Assembly (NCBI GenBank): GCA_000711775.1
Contig: ARYC01001312.1
Location: 1-64,000, forward strand
Origin: Oxytricha trifallax
Lineage: Eukaryota; Ciliophora; Spirotrichea; Sporadotrichida; Oxytrichidae
Reading direction: 5' to 3'
Length of the DNA: 64,000 nucleotides
Position 1 is the stretch's first letter. The number at the start of each line of letters is the position of its first letter. Below are positions 59,801-64,000 of the stretch, piece by piece. Made by a program: the position numbers and the translations under genes. The notes under the pieces are model-generated. The model was not told the DNA's origin. It saw only the letters and a list, made by a program, of their open reading frames with translations, and searched no databases.

Positions 59801-60827
59801 CATTCATCAGAGATCAAGTGCTAAGTTATTGTCGCTTACAAGAATCTTAGTACCCTGAACGCTCAAATCTACGCATTCAAAGCTGAAGAATCAGACAAAG
59901 ACGCAGTAGTTTTTAATCTCAGTAGCATAACTCCTTTGAAACTAAAATATCCGGGTAAGTTAAATAAGATCGATTGTATCGATTAACAAGACATTTAATT
60001 ACTCTCGTTGAGGGATGTGATAAAATGTTGCATTGAACTAAATCAATAAGATTGATATAGATATGATATTATAATATAAGTAGGATAAAAACTGTGAATA
60101 TAATGAATTGGATTTTATATCAGGGAACTTTATCAAAGAGCTTAGCTTTAGTGAGAGTAATAACAGATATTAATCATATTTAATGTTGACATTCAATATT
60201 ATATTAATAATTATATCGATATTGCTATTAAATATGAGATAATTATTCATTTAACTAGCTTTAAAAAATTTGAATTATCAAATAAAGACTTTGGATGAGT
60301 TTACTATTTGTCAAGATCTTGAAAGAAAAAAGAATTAAAGACAATATCTGAAGAGAAATTTAGCGAGTAAATGATATCAAGTTTGCTAACATAGATAGCA
60401 TTTTAAAGTACCACAAAATTATATAATAATAATAAATACAATTAAATTGAATTTGATTATTTTTATATTTGAGTAACTTTATATTTATCATATTTTAATA
60501 TAATTCTCATCTAACTGTAGATAACAGTTCATTTTAGAAATTACATTATTTTTAAGCTTATCTTTGGTCGTTAATATGACATTTGCAAATTTTGCAAACC
60601 AAATATCAATATAACCATTAATCCTCTCTGAAATTTTGCATAAATAGTTTTATGAAGCTATAATCTAATAATCAATAATTAATTCATTAGACTAAAAAAT
60701 ATGATATGTTTACTTACACAGGCTAGTTGAATGCAACAAATTGGATACTAGGTGAAAGACTAGGTGCTGCAGAGATGCTTTCTCAATTAAATTACTTGGA
60801 TTTGTTATTTAACCAAATGCCATTAAG
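59801..60827 (+). CDS. Partial gene of three phase-compatible exons, unknown product
   Basis: Exon a 59801-59954, between ..gacag and GTAAGT, reads CQVIVAYKNLSTLNAQIYAF and VFNLSSITPLKLKYP. A small exon b 60124-60156, between ..atcag and GTAATA, reads NFIKELSFSE. Exon c 60722-60827, between ..acacag and GTATAG, reads QLNATNWILGERLGAAEMLS and LDLLFNQMPLR. All junctions are phase 1, so they join in frame. Neither the 5' nor the 3' end is found. No family recognised. Splice sites are by inspection only. Confidence 0.4.
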
Positions 60828-61453
60828 GTATAGAAAAATTTATATCACCCACACTCAGCAAACTCGAATAAATTTTACTATTCAAATTAAATTAAGAAAA
60901 ATAAATAAATAATAATAATAATAAAAATAATAATATTAATAATAAATAATTAAAGATGTTGACAGAATATACTTTTCGTTAAAATATACAAATTGTGATG
61001 TATGTTGGAAACTAAAATTTCTGATATCTCAATAGAATAAGTTCCAGAAAATTAACTCAACGATTGATTTGTTAATATACATTGTATGTATATTAGATAT
61101 CCGTGTAACTTTTAAATATGAATTTCATGAATAAATTTGTATATATATTAAAAATATAAAGATAAAAATAATATTAAAAAATCATTCTTTATAATAAAAG
61201 ATGCAAAGAAAAAATAAACAACATAAAAATTTATATAATAAGAATATTATTAAAGAAGAGACTCTCAGGACATCAAGAGCATCATTATACCAACATGCTG
61301 TTAGTGAAGCTTAAAGAGTTGCATGAACTGAATAGTGTTGAGAATCACCAAAGACTCTAAGAACCTGGAGATGTATGATGCAAGAAAGAGAGTCGGAAGC
61401 CAAGCAATAGTCTAGAAAATCTCAAACAGATAAACAGTCTCGCTGAGGTAGTG
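60828..61453. other. AT-rich spacer with AAT-type simple repeat
   Basis: Simple repeats of ATA/AAT at about 60900-60950. From about 61250 base composition becomes markedly GC-richer and a frame reads TKDSKNLEMYDARKRVGSQA before a TGA; this probably belongs to the element fragment that follows. Confidence 0.45.
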
Positions 61454-62173
61454 ATGGACAAAAGTTTCACTGCAGAAAGAATTGAGAACAAACCAGAAAT
61501 AAACCAAGAAAATGATCCAGAAGACTGCGGAGTCATGGCCTTACTGATTGCTAATCAACTTGCGTTGGGACTTCCGGGAGAACCAATCTTCCAGATTTTC
61601 GCGAAGGATTGGATTAGCATACAGAGATACTACCTTATTTTCAATATGGAAATCGGTCACATGAAGATGGAGATTGGAAAATCAGGGATCTCAGTAGACA
61701 AGCAAATCCTTGAAGAAATCACTGAGAAGAGAAATGATTCACTATGGCAAGTAGGATGGAACAGGGATGAAACTTAGATTTTCAACGAAATCTCCCAGAT
61801 AGACACTTGGGACGAGATGGTACTGGAGAACGGAATCCAAATGGAGATGAAGAGAGCACTCGATGACCAATATTGGAAATTCAGGTAATTAAACGAGGAC
61901 ATGGCAGTAGCTGAAGAGAATTTGCTCATCTAGAGACAAAATCAATGGGGAGGGAACGAGTAAGTAAGGTAGGGGAAGGTTAAAGCGAAACACATCCAAA
62001 GCTCAATGATGAACGAAACAACTCCCACAAGAATGGAGATTGAGGAAGATAACTAGGTTCAGGCAATGAGTGAGCAGCCAGAGAAAGGGCAGAATGAAAG
62101 AAGGAGACAAAACCTGAACGAGGAAGATGCAGATCAGGAGACAAATAAGACTGAAACGTTGGAGCAGTAATGA
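61454..62173 (+). CDS. Ulp1/C48-peptidase-like fragment, probably from a mobile element
   Basis: Open frame of 239 codons (TAA/TAG as Gln). Near the N-terminus DPEDCGVMALLIANQLALGL matches the active-site Cys block of Ulp1/SENP-type cysteine proteases (D-C-G-x-x-A/L). The His and Asp parts expected upstream are absent, so the protease is incomplete. The C-terminal part is rich in Glu/Gln/Met (MEIEEDNQVQAMSEQPEKGQ). The DNA is clearly GC-richer than its surroundings and no intron is seen. Ulp1-like domains are carried by several transposon types, which together with composition suggests a decayed element; a broken cellular gene is the alternative. Confidence 0.5.
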
Positions 62174-62923
62174 ATAACACTTTCTCTTTTTATATTAATG
62201 GTAAATCTAAGTACATTTTATTTTACCTTAAGTTATTATCTATATATCTATCACTAAAGGATAAATAATTTTAAATTAACTTTTTAAATATATAAACAAG
62301 AAACAAACAAAAACAAATATTTCCAAATATAATATCTTTATAATCAAAAGAAGAAAAAATCAATTATAATATTTCAAAAATTAATTGCTATTTAAAATCA
62401 TATTAAATTTATGTTAAAAAAAAATAAAAATTAATTAAGTTGAAGGAGAAAAAAATACACAATAAAATAAAAAATATAAAAATATAACTAAATTTGTTAA
62501 AACAAAAAGAATTGCCATTGTCAATATTAATTTATTAATTTAATCATTAGCATTTATAAGCTAATCGACAACGCTTTCACGTAGTAAAAACTCTTTGATT
62601 TTTTAGGGATCCTTGAAAGCACGTTTTTTTAATAATTCCCAAGCACCATTTATCGCAAATTCTTTCTAATTTTTTTTTAATTAATTAATTTTTTCTCATT
62701 ATAATATAAATATTATTTTATTTTTTTTAATTTTCATTCTGAGTTTATTATTTGTTAATATTATATTCTTATGTTTAATTATTTATATATTTTTATTTAC
62801 ATTTAATAATTATATTAAAAATTATTTATTTTTGTGTTTATGTATTAGCATTTTTAATATATTTTACTATTATTTATTTTATACTCAAGACATTTTTTTT
62901 ATTTAAAATACTTTTTATCTTTA
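62174..62923. other. Extremely AT-rich region
   Basis: About 750 bp with A- and T-runs; no coding frame or repeat family recognised. Confidence 0.5.
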
Positions 62924-62953
62924 TTAAACCCCAAATCCTTAAAACCCCTTAGA
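62924..62953. repeat. Degenerate C4A4 telomere/TBE-end-like motif
   Basis: TAAACCCC, AAATCC, then AAAACCCCTTAG. The last 12 bases equal positions 10-21 of the TBE-B terminus. No TBE genes follow, so it may be a TBE end remnant or chance. Confidence 0.4.
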
Positions 62954-63229
62954 GTAAAATGATTAGGCAGGTTCAAAATTTTTTTGAGTAAATTAAAGTA
63001 TTGAAGTATATAGATTAAGCTATAAAATTAGTAATCAGATATAATTATTTTCTTATACCAATAAAAATATCCTTCTTAATTTTCAAATAAGAAATGATTT
63101 CCAGAGATTTCTACAAACTTGACAGATTTATTCTAAGCATTGTATCTTTATATAGCTTAAACTACTTATTAATCAAGTATAAAATGTAAATTCTTTATAC
63201 TTTTTTATTATTCGTTTTGTCTTAATCTT

Positions 63230-64000
63230 TGCTACCCAACTTTTAAGTTTTTCTCATTAGTAAATTATCATAAGTTATTTTTTAGATCTTTTTTCAAAAG
63301 TAATTATTCTACTATTAAGTTACTTCATGTTATCATTAACTGTATAAAAATAGTTATTTATTTATTTCAAGCGCTCAGTAAAAAGTTTATTTACTTATTC
63401 TATAATACTTTTGGAATTAATTTACAAATCTTTTTGCTGATCTTCGATTAACTTTAGTTTTTAAGATATCTAGTTTTCATTTTTTCTCTAGTTTTCTTTA
63501 AAAGTCACAAATTGATTTTGATTGTCATCAATAAGTTTTTTTAGATTGTTATAAAATTCAGTGAACTTTCTTACATGATTAGCCCAAGCTTTTTGCGATA
63601 CAATACCGATTGTAGGTGATAAAGTTTTAATTTCGTTAACCAAAATCTAAAAGGCATTTTATATTTCATCTTTCCCTTCAATTACTAAGCTAAACCATTT
63701 GGATTTCTTTCTGATTTATTTTATCCTATAAATTCTAAATTTGTTCATTATTTTTGTTTTTTTTATTTAACATTTCATTAAGTTTACTGTCTAGGATTTA
63801 TGAAACTTGAGTAAACAACTACTGTTTCAGTTCAGGCATTGCATCATTTGTCAAACCTGTAAATTACTTGCTTAAGACGCGCTCTGTTCAATTTAATTCA
63901 GGGAAAGTAGAGTCAGACTCTGTCTCAAAATCTTATGTGCTAGTAAGCGACTATTATGAATCTTATGATCGGAGTACAGAATTAGCCTTTTTATCGCTTT
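63230..64000 (-). CDS. Coiled-coil protein, 5' part beyond the window edge, frame broken
   Basis: Minus-strand reading from the right edge: SDKKANSVLRSQDSQQSLTS, then MPELKQQLFTQVSQILDSKL, then (frame changed) GKDEIQNAFQILVNEIKTLS, SQKAWANHVRKFTEFYNNLK and a Gln/Lys coiled coil (KENQRKNENQISQKLKLIED). TGA codons near 63897 and 63690 and a frame switch near 63700 need introns or IESs to be removed. No domain besides coiled coil. The 3' end is near 63255. Confidence 0.45.

Noticed and set aside
1-64000. CRISPR arrays, riboswitches, bacterial promoters or operons
   Set aside because: The window is eukaryotic with spliced genes and the ciliate code; no regularly spaced repeats of CRISPR type were seen.

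Overview
The window looks like germline (micronuclear) DNA of a spirotrich ciliate of the Oxytricha/Sterkiella/Stylonychia type. Four things in the sequence support this. (1) Genes read correctly only if TAA and TAG mean glutamine and TGA is the sole stop; for example, histone H2A carries TAA inside the conserved FMK-x-GRYA motif. (2) Three telomere-bearing elements (TBE transposons) are present, with C4A4 telomere-like 17-mers at their ends and ANT target duplications. (3) Genes are interrupted by short AT-rich segments that are not introns and that lie between short direct repeats (pointers); removing them restores conserved protein motifs. These are internal eliminated sequences (IESs). (4) At least one gene has its coding blocks in permuted order, as in scrambled hypotrich genes.

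Layout. 1-1172: right end of a decayed TBE (TBE-C). 1.2-24 kb: a dense gene region with kinesin-7 (-), a DIX-domain protein (+), kinesin-13 (-, with three clear IESs), a B-box protein (-), a small unknown (-), a Na+/H+ exchanger (-, with an IES), two long Q/N-rich unknowns, SAS-6 (-, with an IES) and a single-pass membrane protein (+). 23.8-30.1 kb: a scrambled PAS/TmcB-like membrane-protein gene whose C-terminal, middle and N-terminal blocks occur in that reversed order, joined by 13-bp and 8-bp pointers. 30.3-41.2 kb: a Q/N-rich gene (+), a cyclic-nucleotide-binding protein (-), an unknown (-), histone H2A (-), an unknown (-), and a tight divergent pair (a secreted-type protein and a small protein). 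41.26-45.34 kb and 46.20-50.31 kb: two nearly complete TBEs in the same orientation, each with 57-kDa zinc-finger/kinase, 22-kDa and 42-kDa transposase genes. 50.3-64 kb: AT-rich, gene-poor DNA with scattered coding-like islands, an Ulp1-like fragment in a GC-richer patch, microsatellites, a degenerate telomere-like motif, and part of a coiled-coil gene at the right edge.

The genes do not form an operon or pathway; each cellular gene probably becomes its own nanochromosome in the macronucleus. Two kinesins, SAS-6 and a B-box protein lie close together, but I see no evidence that this is more than chance. The TBE transposase (DD34E, IS630/Tc1/mariner type) belongs to a family implicated in germline DNA elimination in Oxytricha. 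TBE-A keeps an intact transposase but has broken 57-kDa and 22-kDa genes, whereas TBE-B keeps an intact 57-kDa gene and has the other two broken. Intron and IES boundaries were read by eye; exon limits in the low-complexity genes are approximate.
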